Source of the DNA: JANMES01 sp038329865
Lineage (GTDB): Bacteria > Planctomycetota > Phycisphaerae > Tepidisphaerales > Tepidisphaeraceae
Direction: 5' to 3'
Length of the DNA stretch: 64,000 nucleotides
NCBI GenBank assembly: GCA_038329865.1
Contig: JBBQNK010000001.1
Location: 1-64,000 of the forward strand
In this document: positions 14,004-22,685 of the stretch, in pieces
Position numbering within the stretch: position 1 is the first letter of the stretch
Layout: the number at the start of each line of letters is the position of its first letter
The notes under the pieces: generated by a model
Told to the model about the DNA's origin: nothing
What the model saw: only the letters and a program-made list of their open reading frames with translations
Databases searched by the model: none
Program-made: the position numbers and the translations under genes

Positions 14004-14683
14004 TCTCCCGCTCGCCGTTCTTCTTCGTGCTTGTAGAATCGCTGGGCCAGCACGGTGGTGAAGGCGTCGACGGTGCCGATGTAGGCACGGACATCGCCGA
14101 GGTTGGAAACGCCGTCGCTCGGGGCATTTTTCGGGTATTTCGCGATGACTTTGTCTTCTTCCCACGCGATTTTAGCCTTGCCGTTTTCGTATTCGACGAC
14201 CTTCACATGTGCCGAGATCTGGCCGCGGAACATGTCGGTGTTCACGTTCATGTCCGACCGCGTTTGAAAGTTATTGATCTCGACGTAGATCAGCCGGCGA
14301 ACGCCGACGATCGGGGCGATTTCAGTGATGGACATCGTGTCGGCATTGGGGTGATCGAGCTGGAACCGCGCCATCGACTGCGGCGTGACGGGGAACGTGG
14401 TGCCTTCGAGTTCATTGGGCTTGTCGGCCTTCTGGGCTTCCATCAGTTTTTTCTGCACGCCGTTCATGATGTCGATCGAAAGCGCCGGCCAATCGACGGC
14501 GATCGTACGGTCGGTCCAGACCATGACGGCCGAATCCTTCCCCTTGAGCCCGGCATACGCCGCGGGAATGTTGTTCGGCAACGCCTGAGCAAGCACACCG
14601 AAAATCGCACAGCCGGGGAGGAGGAGAAGCAAGAGCAGAGGACTTAGGAATAAGGACTTAGGACTTAGTTTAAGAAGTAGCAT
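14000..14683 (-). CDS. Lipoprotein, paralogue of the 13312 gene
   Basis: The 227-residue protein starts with a lipoprotein signal whose n-region KLSPKSLFLSPL is repeat-encoded and which ends LLPGC (Cys 25). The mature part parallels the neighbour: AVMVWTDRTIAVDWPALSIDIMNGVQKKLMEAQK, then SITEIAPIVGVRRLIYVEINNF and VKVVEYENGKAKIAWEEDKV. A CsgG/LpoB-like helper of envelope assembly is possible but unproven. Its stop codon TAG is part of the CTAAGTCC repeat. The two genes and the DUF2752 gene upstream are on one strand, separated only by repeats. Confidence 0.7.
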   Translation of the reverse strand: MLLLKLSPKSLFLSPLLLLLLLPGCAIFGVLAQALPNNIPAAYAGLKGKDSAVMVWTDRTIAVDWPALSIDIMNGVQKKLMEAQKADKPNELEGTTFPVTPQSMARFQLDHPNADTMSITEIAPIVGVRRLIYVEINNFQTRSDMNVNTDMFRGQISAHVKVVEYENGKAKIAWEEDKVIAKYPKNAPSDGVSNLGDVRAYIGTVDAFTTVLAQRFYKHEEERRAGE

Positions 14684-14730
14684 GCCTCACTCGCCTTTCA
14701 CTAAGTCCTAAGTCCTTAGCACTAAGTCCT
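14637..14730. repeat. TAGGACTTAG / CTAAGTCCTA inverted repeat
   Basis: The left arm (14638-14670) encodes part of the signal peptide of the 14000 gene and the right arm (14699-14730) abuts the stop of the DUF2752 gene at 14732. The spacer between these genes consists of nothing else. Confidence 0.85.
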
Positions 14731-14731
14731 G

Positions 14732-15187
14732 TCACCGCCATCCATCCGCCCCGTGCAGATGGATGAAGATCTTCCAAGCCCATGCCGCTACGCCGAAGAG
14801 GAGTGCGGGGAGCAGAGTGTATCGACGCGGGATGAATTTCAACAACAAATACGCCGGCTTGGCGGTGATCGCGACGTAAATCGCCGTCCAGAATGCCATC
14901 GCGTTGGCGATCGCCAGAACGAATCCCATCGGCTGGACGTAGAAGCTGGCGAGAAAATTTCCGCGGACGAACCAGGCGAAGCTCGTCGTCATGCCGCAGC
15001 TCGGGCAAGGCAAGCCGGTTCGACGCAGGAAATCGCACTCGTGCAGGCCGAGCGAGAGATGCGAGCCGAGCCCCGTCGTGCTCGGCGTCGCGACGGCCGC
15101 CAGTACGAAGACCGCGCCGCACGCCAGCACGATCATCGCCGCGATCAATCGCCCGGAAAAGCTGAGCCGATTGGGGACCGGACTCAT
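14732..15187 (-). CDS. DUF2752 family membrane protein
   Basis: From ATG 15187 the protein has 151 residues. The signature CDFLRRTGLPCPSCGMTTSFAWFVRGNF (Cys 51, 61, 64) is the conserved core of DUF2752 (CPxCGxTR), flanked by three membrane helices (LIAAMIVLACGAVFVLAAV, PMGFVLAIANAMAFWTAIYVAI and LLPALLFGVAAWAWKIFIHL). The function of the family is unknown. The frame stays open upstream to 15517, but that extension has no family features and I judge it non-coding. An ATG at 15226 is an alternative start. Confidence 0.8.
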   Translation of the reverse strand: MSPVPNRLSFSGRLIAAMIVLACGAVFVLAAVATPSTTGLGSHLSLGLHECDFLRRTGLPCPSCGMTTSFAWFVRGNFLASFYVQPMGFVLAIANAMAFWTAIYVAITAKPAYLLLKFIPRRYTLLPALLFGVAAWAWKIFIHLHGADGWR

Positions 15188-15896
15188 CGCGTAGACTCTA
15201 GGCACAGCCGCTTCCATCATGCCACTGTAATCAGCATGAATCGCGTAATCAAAGGCCTCTGCGCGCAGATTGCCCACCATCGTGCACGGTCGGCCCAGAG
15301 CTCGCCGTCGCCGATAATGAGACGAAATTTCTGAAAAATCGGCCGGAATATCCTCTCCATTTTTCCTAATTGAAACGCGAATAGGGGAAATCCAGTGGGT
15401 ATTTTTTTCCCGGTACTGCATTTGCTTAGACGCAGAGCGGTCGTCGGTTGCACAAAGATGAAGCGGCGTGTTCAGATTCGATGAAATGGAAAAATCTGAG
15501 CAATCACTCATTGACAAAACCCGCGCTTCGAAACTAAGTTGGCGCGCGGAAAGCGGAATGCAGGCAGGTATCGCCCAGGGCGGAGGCCGCAGTAATTTCC
15601 CCCGGTGATGCGTGTATTCCTAATCGGTCCTTTTTTGACGATTCAGGGTCGCCCCGCCTTTTTCGATGGATAGTCAGCGGATCGAAAGCCTCCGGGTTCT
15701 CCTGTAATAAATTTGTCTCGGATCAGTGCAACATGGGGCCCGGCCGCGGTTGATACATCATCATAAGGCTTGGACGCCCAGTCAGTTATTGTAGAACGTC
15801 GGACGGCCTTTCGGTCGTCGAGCGAACAGGTTCACCAGGGCCAACGGCCCGATCGCCTTGCGTCTCAGGCGAAGTGCAGAAAGAGCAGTCGAGCGT
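15188..15896. other. 700-base gap with no clear gene
   Basis: The gap separates the divergently read DUF2752 and glycosyltransferase genes, so it must hold their promoters. A TTGACA at 15511 with TAAGTT 18 bases on is a weak plus-strand candidate, but it is about 350 bases from the next start. No repeat of the families seen elsewhere occurs here, which is unusual for this window. I see no RNA gene. Confidence 0.4.
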
Positions 15897-17261
15897 ATGC
15901 GTGTTTTCATGCTGGGCTGGGAGTTTCCGCCCTTCATTAGTGGCGGACTCGGGACCGCGTGCTACGGGCTGACCAAGGCCATGAGCGCGCTCGGCACGGA
16001 CATCATGTTCGTCCTCCCGCGCCCGGTCGCCAATCCATTTTCCACGCACCTGCGACTCGTCAGCCCGCGCCCGGGCTCGCCGCTGGCTGCTCCTTCTACG
16101 GAATTCCGCCTCGATGAGTTCGATCACGTCACCTTCCGCACTGTCAGCGCCGCCCTTAGCCCCTACGCCCGGCCGGAAGACATTGAAGCCAAGGTGATGG
16201 CCGAGCGCGAGCGTAAATCGCGCTCGAGCACGACCGTCAAACCCGGCGGAACCGCCGCCGTCGCGTCGCGCGTCGGCGCCGCCCCCACCGCCACCGGAAC
16301 TACTTCAGCCGGCCCCGGCGCTCACTACGGCGGCGATCTCTTCTCCGAAACCCAGCGCTACGCCGCCCTCGCCAGCGAGATCGCCCGGCAGGAACAGTTC
16401 GACGTCGTTCACGCCCACGACTGGATGACCTTCCCCGCCGGCCTCGTCGTCGCGGGAATGACCGGCAAGCCGCTCGTCGTGCACGTGCACAGCACGGAAT
16501 TCGACCGCAGCGGCCAACATGTGGACACGCGAATCTACGACATCGAACGCCGCGGCATGCACGGCGCGATGAAAGTCATCGCCGTCAGCCACCTGACAAA
16601 AAATATCATCGTCCAGCACTACGGCATCGATCCGGCCAAGGTCGAAGTCGTCTACAACGCCATCGAATCCAATGGCAACGGTTTCGACGAAGAAAAATAC
16701 GCGATCCACAAGGACGAAAAGCTCGTCCTCTTCCTCGGCCGAATCACCTACCAGAAGGGCCCGGAGTATTTCCTCGCGGCCGCCAAAAAAGTCCTCGAAG
16801 TGATGGACAACGTGAAGTTCGTAATGGCCGGCAGCGGCGACATGATCCGGCGAACAATTGAAATGGCCGCCAGCATGGGCATTGGGCACAAGGTGCTCTT
16901 CACCGGCTTCCTGCGCGGCGGCGACGTGGAAAAAGTCTTCAAGATGGCCGACCTGTATGTCATGCCCAGCGTGAGCGAGCCGTTCGGCATCGCACCGCTG
17001 GAAGCGATGGCCAACGACGTGCCCGTCATCATCAGCAAGCAGTCCGGCGTGAGCGAAGTGCTCAAGCACGCGCTCAAGGTCGACTTCTGGGACGTGAACG
17101 AGATGGCGAACAAGATCGTCGCCGTCCTCAAACACCCGCCGCTGAGCGCGACGCTGCGGCAGCACGGCAATTTCGAAATCAAACGCATGAGCTGGTCCGA
17201 CGCTGCCAAGAGCTGCGTGAGCGTGTACGATCAGGCGGTGGCGGGGATGAACGGGCGGTAG
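15897..17261 (+). CDS. Glycosyltransferase, GT4/GT5 (glycogen-synthase-like) GT-B fold
   Basis: From ATG 15897 the protein has 454 residues. The N-terminus MRVFMLGWEFPPFISGGLGTACYGL matches the donor-site loop of GT5/GT4 enzymes (KxGGL type). The C-terminal half has LFLGRITYQKGPEYFLAAA and the catalytic-region signature SEPFGIAPLEAMANDVPVI with the E-x7-E pair. It should transfer a sugar from a nucleotide donor in the cytoplasm. An approximately 45-residue low-complexity insert (ERERKSRSS...GTTSAGPG) interrupts the N-terminal domain. A TTG further upstream would add 13 residues without improving similarity. The substrate (glycogen-like glucan versus another glycan) is open. Confidence 0.88.
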   Translation: MRVFMLGWEFPPFISGGLGTACYGLTKAMSALGTDIMFVLPRPVANPFSTHLRLVSPRPGSPLAAPSTEFRLDEFDHVTFRTVSAALSPYARPEDIEAKVMAERERKSRSSTTVKPGGTAAVASRVGAAPTATGTTSAGPGAHYGGDLFSETQRYAALASEIARQEQFDVVHAHDWMTFPAGLVVAGMTGKPLVVHVHSTEFDRSGQHVDTRIYDIERRGMHGAMKVIAVSHLTKNIIVQHYGIDPAKVEVVYNAIESNGNGFDEEKYAIHKDEKLVLFLGRITYQKGPEYFLAAAKKVLEVMDNVKFVMAGSGDMIRRTIEMAASMGIGHKVLFTGFLRGGDVEKVFKMADLYVMPSVSEPFGIAPLEAMANDVPVIISKQSGVSEVLKHALKVDFWDVNEMANKIVAVLKHPPLSATLRQHGNFEIKRMSWSDAAKSCVSVYDQAVAGMNGR

Positions 17262-17335
17262 GTTCCGAAATCCGCTGGCGAAGTCGGATCGTCTCGCCAA
17301 ACGTCTCGTAAGATAGTGCGTCGCCGTGCGATTCG

Positions 17336-19102
17336 ATGGGGGATCAACCTTCTCAACCCGAGCCTGATTCCGGCCCGCCGCCGGCGCAGCGCCGCCGCGC
17401 GACGGCTGTACCGCCCGGCCAAAAGCCCGCTGCGCCTCCTGTTGCCAGGAAGCCCGCCACTCCCCCGCCGCCGATCGTCGTTGCCCCGAGTCCGCCGCCG
17501 CCGATCGTGAAACACCCGGCCGCAGCGCCGCCGATCGCTCCCCCGCTGTCGCCGGCGCAAACGCTTCCGTACGCCGCGGCGGATCGCGAGTCGGCCAGAC
17601 CCGCACTGCTCACTATCACGGGCGTTTTCGCAGTATTGGTCGGCTTGGTCACCGTCGGGTGGAACGTCGCCGTCGGCATTTTCTTCGGTTGGGTGGCGAT
17701 TCACTCGACCCGACCCGCGCCGCCGGCCCCGGCTGCCCCGCTGCCGGCGATCGTCGTCACGCCCCTTTCAGCGCACCCCAATCGCCCGGGCGGCTTGAGT
17801 CCGGCCGATCGTCTCGCACATGCGAAAGACCTCACCTTCGACGGCCCGTTCGCCCAAGATCGCGCTGCGATGTTCGATCGACTGCTCGCCGACGCGGGTG
17901 AAACCATCGGCTCTGACTTTCGCGCCGCCGACCCAACGACCCAACCCACCGACGACGTGGCATGGAACGCTTTGACTTTCAGCAATAGTCGCGGAACTCT
18001 GCGCGTAGACAAAACCTCGGCCGAGTTCCAGCCGAGTGACGGCTCGCCCAAGACCCAGGTGATCGGCGCGCGCGTGATGCGTAACGGGGCGTGGTCATTT
18101 TCCGCCGGCGCTGTCGAAGCGAAACTAGCCGAACTCCGCCAGGGATTGCCCGTGGTGACCGATCTCCAAGCCGGCCGGCTGTATCAATTGCTCGACACGC
18201 CCTGCGCCGCGCCTCGATCTTTGCAATACGCTCCCGGAGCGCCGCAGCCGCGGCCGACACCGGGGCCTATCAGTTCCGGCACGCCCGGCGCTTTTATGGA
18301 CGAGGGGCTTCCGCTCTTCGGGTGCAACGTGGTCGAGTCCACGGTCCTCCGGGCGACGGTGAACGGCATACCGACTTACATTTTGGCCGACGGGCGATCG
18401 GTACCGATGTCGGCGGCGCGTTTCGGAATCGACGCGGTGAACGGCTCCGTTCGACCGACGCCGCCGCCGATGTTCGTGCCGGCCATGCGCGCCCCGCTGG
18501 TCGGCATGTGGCTGCTGGCCGGACACGCGGCGGCATCAGTGATCATCTCATTCCTCTTGATCGCCGCAGGTTTCGCGACGTTCACAGGCAGGCCCGGCGG
18601 CGGGGCGTGGTACGTGCGATGGGTGGGATTCAAACTGGTCCTGTTCGTGGCCGTCGCGGCGATTCTCACCTGGTTCCTACCTCAATTCCAGGGCGTTGAC
18701 CGCTCGTTCAAATCCGTGGAGGTGGTGGGAAGCTGGCTCAACGTCGCGATGATTTCAGCGACGGTCGTCGGCATGGTCTTTCCCGTCGTCGTCCTTTGTT
18801 TGATGTTTTTGTCCGGATCCGTCCGGCAATACTACGCACGCAAAGGCATCCATCTGCCGATGCCGGCCGACGTCGAACAGCGGTGCGTGGCGCGACCTGC
18901 GCTGCGGGCGGCGCTCTTCGGGTTGATCGGATTGGGAGCGATCTTTTCGCTCTGGAATGTGTTCGTGGGAGCGTGGCTGGACACAAAATTGCAACTCGTC
19001 CTGTCAGTCCTTCACGTGACCGGCGGCGGCGTGCTGCTGCTCGTCACCGTCATTGCCTTGCGTCGACTTCTGAACGCACTGCGAGAAAGGCGGGCGGAAT
19101 GA
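17336..19102 (+). CDS. Polytopic membrane protein, first copy of a duplicated two-gene module
   Basis: The 588-residue protein has a Pro/Arg/Ala-rich cytoplasmic start (about residues 1-85), a first helix (RPALLTITGVFAVLVGLVTV), a large exported domain (about 120-375) containing the segment ADGRSVPM, and five further helices; a loop near the fourth reads MVFPVVVLCLMFLSGSVRQYY. The end RRLLNALRERRAE is basic and probably cytoplasmic. It is a paralogue of 20856-22685: both start MGD-QPSQP or EPSQP then DSGPPP and share the exported domain and helices. The start lacks an obvious ribosome site. The gene overlaps the next by ATGA. I recognise no known family, and no enzyme motif is visible. Confidence 0.75.
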   Translation: MGDQPSQPEPDSGPPPAQRRRATAVPPGQKPAAPPVARKPATPPPPIVVAPSPPPPIVKHPAAAPPIAPPLSPAQTLPYAAADRESARPALLTITGVFAVLVGLVTVGWNVAVGIFFGWVAIHSTRPAPPAPAAPLPAIVVTPLSAHPNRPGGLSPADRLAHAKDLTFDGPFAQDRAAMFDRLLADAGETIGSDFRAADPTTQPTDDVAWNALTFSNSRGTLRVDKTSAEFQPSDGSPKTQVIGARVMRNGAWSFSAGAVEAKLAELRQGLPVVTDLQAGRLYQLLDTPCAAPRSLQYAPGAPQPRPTPGPISSGTPGAFMDEGLPLFGCNVVESTVLRATVNGIPTYILADGRSVPMSAARFGIDAVNGSVRPTPPPMFVPAMRAPLVGMWLLAGHAAASVIISFLLIAAGFATFTGRPGGGAWYVRWVGFKLVLFVAVAAILTWFLPQFQGVDRSFKSVEVVGSWLNVAMISATVVGMVFPVVVLCLMFLSGSVRQYYARKGIHLPMPADVEQRCVARPALRAALFGLIGLGAIFSLWNVFVGAWLDTKLQLVLSVLHVTGGGVLLLVTVIALRRLLNALRERRAE

Positions 19103-20715
19103 CGCGCTGGTCCATCGCTATTGTCTTGTCCATTGTCGGAGCGTTGACCGTCGGCCCGTCGCCGGCTCTGGCCCATACCAATTCGGCCGAGAACAACGCC
19201 GTCCTCAAGGAAAATCTTCCGCTGATCACCAGCGACGATTTTATGATTCGCAAGACTGCCTGCCAGCAGGTGATGGCCGCCGATCCTTCCGGCAAAGCGA
19301 TCATCGACACGATTCGCGAGGCGCTGAAAAAACCGCCCGGCGACCATTACGATCCGTACCTTTATGCGCTCGGGCAAGTCGGCGAGCGGGCCGTCCCGCT
19401 TTTGATCGAGCTCTCCTCCCGGCCGGATATGAACACGCGATTCCTGGCAGTCCACGGGATCCGCTCCATCTGCACGAACCACTTCAACCAGGACGCGGCC
19501 GACCGGATGGTGGACATGTACTTCGAGAGCGTCGCCGATTTGCCCGAAGGCAAGTCGAACCACGAGATGTGGGAAAAAATGATGCGTTCGGAAACGTCCT
19601 ACACGCTGGAAAAAATGGGCCCGGAAGGCGCGGCGATGAAGTCCAAGCTCGCCGCGGGCAATCGGCCGACGAACGAGCGGCGGCAGAAGATGGCGGCGGA
19701 AATTAATGTGCCGGACTCGATCAAAGCCGCGCTTTTTCCGACGGACTCGTCCGCGAGCGTGAGCAGTACTCAATACGCGGTGATTCAGGAGCTTGCCGCA
19801 CTCTACAACAAGGGCGACGAGCAGGCCGTCATCCGCCGCGCGGGTGAATTGGCCGATCGCAACAACGAGGAAGCAACCCGGGTGATCGCCGGGAGATTAC
19901 TTACCGTTCTCCCGGGCGTAGGCGATTCTCCGGAAGGCGAGGCCGGCCTTATTCAAGCCCTTGGCGTAAAGGATTCGGGCATTCGCCTGGCGATTTGCGG
20001 CATTTTGCTCGGCGGAAAAACCCCGTGCTCGCCGGCGGTTCAATCGGCCATCAGCGACTTGATCGACAAAGGCCCGGACATCGACCATCGGATTGAAGCG
20101 ATCGACATGCTCGCGAAATTTCACAACGGGCGACGAGTGATCATTGAAAACCTGCCGATCAACGATTTTTATCGAGTCGGCTTTACCACGCGCGCCGCGA
20201 TGGCCCTGTCGCGCAACCGTCCTGAACTCGGTGCCGTGCTGGGAACCGGCGAACGCAATTGGCGGGACGCCACAGCAGTCGCGGCGCTCAAGCAATTATT
20301 GTTGACCATCGAAGATCATCCGAAAGAAATCATTAAGACGCTCGCCGAGCAACTGAACAGCCCCGACGCCAGCACCGCCGCGATGGCCGCTTCCGCGCTG
20401 CGGACCGACGCCTACTTCAGCCGTCTCGGACCTGTGACAGCGGGAAGAGTCGCGCATTTGAATCTGAACCAGAACATGCGGTACGACTACAGCCCGCTGA
20501 TCATGCCGCAGAGCAACGGCCCGCTGGCCGTGTCGCCGAACAACCCCGGCGGGATGAGGTCGCCCTTTATTTTCAAACCCGTTCCGCTGCCGGCGATTTA
20601 TCCCGTGCGGGTTTCCAATGCGTGTTGGATGGCCACGGGCCTGTTCGTTAGTTTGTTGTTGCTGGGTCTGGCCGGCTGGTTAATCTTCCCCACCCGTCGC
20701 TCCGTGGCGAATTAA
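19099..20715 (+). CDS. Exported HEAT-like repeat protein with C-terminal TM anchor, first copy
   Basis: From ATG 19099 (overlapping the previous stop as ATGA) the protein has 538 residues. A signal peptide (MTRWSIAIVLSIVGALTVGPSPALA) precedes helical repeats of the HEAT/armadillo type, for example YLYALGQVGERAVPLLIELSSRPD and DASTAAMAASALRTDAYFSRLG. One membrane helix (WMATGLFVSLLLLGLAGWLIF) and a short basic tail end it. The signature INVPDSIKAALFPTDSSASVS...YAVIQELAALYNKGDE is shared with 22682-24607. The repeats should form a protein-binding scaffold outside the cytoplasmic membrane, probably acting with the polytopic partner encoded just upstream. Function is unknown. Confidence 0.75.
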   Translation: MTRWSIAIVLSIVGALTVGPSPALAHTNSAENNAVLKENLPLITSDDFMIRKTACQQVMAADPSGKAIIDTIREALKKPPGDHYDPYLYALGQVGERAVPLLIELSSRPDMNTRFLAVHGIRSICTNHFNQDAADRMVDMYFESVADLPEGKSNHEMWEKMMRSETSYTLEKMGPEGAAMKSKLAAGNRPTNERRQKMAAEINVPDSIKAALFPTDSSASVSSTQYAVIQELAALYNKGDEQAVIRRAGELADRNNEEATRVIAGRLLTVLPGVGDSPEGEAGLIQALGVKDSGIRLAICGILLGGKTPCSPAVQSAISDLIDKGPDIDHRIEAIDMLAKFHNGRRVIIENLPINDFYRVGFTTRAAMALSRNRPELGAVLGTGERNWRDATAVAALKQLLLTIEDHPKEIIKTLAEQLNSPDASTAAMAASALRTDAYFSRLGPVTAGRVAHLNLNQNMRYDYSPLIMPQSNGPLAVSPNNPGGMRSPFIFKPVPLPAIYPVRVSNACWMATGLFVSLLLLGLAGWLIFPTRRSVAN

Positions 20716-20855
20716 TAAGCGAGTCCACCGCCGCGCGGCCGGATCAGTGCCGCCGGCCGACGATTGCGCCATGGGCCGATTCCAAATCTTCGGCTCATTG
20801 CTATATTGAAAGCCGGTTTTGAACCGTTCTAGTTTACTGTTAACCGCACGATTTT

Positions 20856-22685
20856 ATGGGGGATGAACCTTCACAACCCGCGCCTGATTCCGGCCCGCCG
20901 CCGTTGGCGGATCGGCGCCGCAAGTCGGTCTTTCCGCCGGGATATAAGCCGCCCGCTCCTGCGGCTGCCCCGTCGCCGGCCGCGTCACCTGCTGCGCCGC
21001 CTGTTGCTCCGCCGGCGGTGCCCGCGTTGCCGGTCGAACCGTTGACGGCGGAGGCCGTGCCGCCGCCGGTGGCTGCGTTGGCGGTCGAGCCATTGCCGGC
21101 CGAAGCGTTGCCGCCGCCGGTGCCTGCGCTGCCGATCGCGCCGTTGACGGTCGAGGCGGTGGCGCCGCCGATACCGGCCGACGTGCTGGGGTATTTGCGG
21201 TCGGGATTTTCCGGTTCCAGGCCGGCGATGCTCGTGGCGCTGGGCGTGTTCAGCATTTTCATCGGCCTGCTGTCGCTGGCGGGCAGCGCGAGTGCGGCGT
21301 GGTTTTTCCGCTACGCGGCCTTGCATTCGACTCCCCCGCCGCCCGCACCATTGCCGCCGACTTTGCCGGCGGTGGACGTCGCGCCGTTTTCGACGCACCC
21401 GCCGCGCGCGGGCGGCGTTTCGGTCCTGACGCGCAACTCGCGACTCCGGTCGATGAACTTTCAGGGCCCCTTCGCCGACGACCGCCGCGCGATGGTCGAT
21501 GAACTGATGGCCGAGTCCGGAGAAGCCGTCGGCGGGTACTACAAGTCCGAGGAAGTCGACCCCGCGACCACGCAGTCGGCCGACGCGATCTGGGACCCGA
21601 CGGTTTTCCGCGGTCCGCGCGGCGTGATCCGCGTCGATAACACCGCCGCCATCTTCGAGCCGCAGGACGGCAGCGCGAACGTCGTCGTCAACGGCCCGCG
21701 CGTGATCCGCGACGGCGGGCTGTGGTGGTCGATGGCGCTGATCGACCAGCGCGTTGCCGAGCTTCGCAAGAAGCTCCCGGCCGTCACCAATCTGCAGGCG
21801 GGGCGTGTGGTGCAGCTGCTCGACGGGCCGATCGCCGCTACATCGGCGCCTCAAAATCAAAAATCCACGACACGGAATCCGATCGTGCTGCCGCTGAGCA
21901 ATGCCGCGATGTACAAGGAAACGGCGCTGAGCATCACGGTCAACAACGTTCAGCAGCTGATTCTGCCGGACGGGCGATCGGTCCCCGCGGCGCAGGTCGG
22001 CTGGGGGCTTGATGTAGACCGCGGCGCGCCGACTCCCCCGCCGACGCCGGTGTATCGGCCGTACCTTTTCGGGCCTGTGCGCGGGATGTGGAATTTGTTC
22101 TACACCTCCCTTGCCGGCGGCGTGCTGGCGCTGGGGCTGATCGCGATCGGCCTGCTGACGTGCGGCTCGTGGCGCGGCGGCGGAACCTGGCACCTTCGCT
22201 GGGCGGGGTTGAAGCTGATTCTCTTCGTGATCGAGTCGGCGATGCTGGTGTGGTATCTCGCGCGGTCGGCCGGCACGCTCGGGTTGCTGCCGGTGCAGAA
22301 TTTTGTCGGCGGGAACGTGGGTTTGAGCGTCGGCGCGGCTGAAGTGATCGGGCTGATCTACCCGATCATCGTGATCGGCCTGCTGCTCAACTCCGTGAGC
22401 ATCCGCCAGCATTACAGCACGCTGGGGATCGACCTGCCGGTGCTCGGCGCCGGCGAAAGGCGCTGGATCGCCCGGCCGATGCTGAGGGCGGTGCTCATCG
22501 CGATCGTCGGCCTCACCGCGGTCTTCGCAATCTGGAATATCGTGCTCGGCCTGAAGCTAGGTTTGATGAACGGCCAAACTGCGGCAGGCGTCACGCACGT
22601 TGCCGCCGGCGGCGTGATGTTCATGCTGGCGCTGATCGTCGGCCGACGACTGCTGGCGGCGCATCGGGATCGGAGCGCGGCATGA
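20856..22685 (+). CDS. Polytopic membrane protein, second copy of the duplicated module
   Basis: The 609-residue protein has the same plan as 17336-19102: a Pro/Ala-rich cytoplasmic start that is longer here and made of near-repeats of PVAALAVEPLPAEALPPP type (residues about 30-105), helix 1 (RPAMLVALGVFSIFIGLLSL), an exported domain with LPDGRSVPAAQ, then five helices including GLIYPIIVIGLLLNSVSIRQHY and FAIWNIVLGLKLGLM. It ends AHRDRSAA. The base sequence around the start (ATGGGGGAT, then AACCTTC) also matches the first copy. It overlaps the next gene by ATGA. The 140-base gap before it carries a weak promoter-like pair (TTGAAA 20806, TAGTTT 20830), so it may have its own promoter. Confidence 0.75.
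   Translation: MGDEPSQPAPDSGPPPLADRRRKSVFPPGYKPPAPAAAPSPAASPAAPPVAPPAVPALPVEPLTAEAVPPPVAALAVEPLPAEALPPPVPALPIAPLTVEAVAPPIPADVLGYLRSGFSGSRPAMLVALGVFSIFIGLLSLAGSASAAWFFRYAALHSTPPPPAPLPPTLPAVDVAPFSTHPPRAGGVSVLTRNSRLRSMNFQGPFADDRRAMVDELMAESGEAVGGYYKSEEVDPATTQSADAIWDPTVFRGPRGVIRVDNTAAIFEPQDGSANVVVNGPRVIRDGGLWWSMALIDQRVAELRKKLPAVTNLQAGRVVQLLDGPIAATSAPQNQKSTTRNPIVLPLSNAAMYKETALSITVNNVQQLILPDGRSVPAAQVGWGLDVDRGAPTPPPTPVYRPYLFGPVRGMWNLFYTSLAGGVLALGLIAIGLLTCGSWRGGGTWHLRWAGLKLILFVIESAMLVWYLARSAGTLGLLPVQNFVGGNVGLSVGAAEVIGLIYPIIVIGLLLNSVSIRQHYSTLGIDLPVLGAGERRWIARPMLRAVLIAIVGLTAVFAIWNIVLGLKLGLMNGQTAAGVTHVAAGGVMFMLALIVGRRLLAAHRDRSAA

Noticed and set aside
15188..15517. N-terminal extension of the DUF2752 frame
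   Set aside because: The extra 110 residues have no family similarity and an unlike composition; DUF2752 proteins normally start near the first membrane helix.
15511..15540. Promoter TTGACA/TAAGTT for the glycosyltransferase gene
   Set aside because: The -10 match is poor, the spacing is 18, and it is 350 bases from the start; mentioned only within the gap entry.
20985..22412. A 475-codon minus-strand frame opposite the second module membrane protein
   Set aside because: Low-complexity Arg/Gln shadow without any membrane or domain feature.
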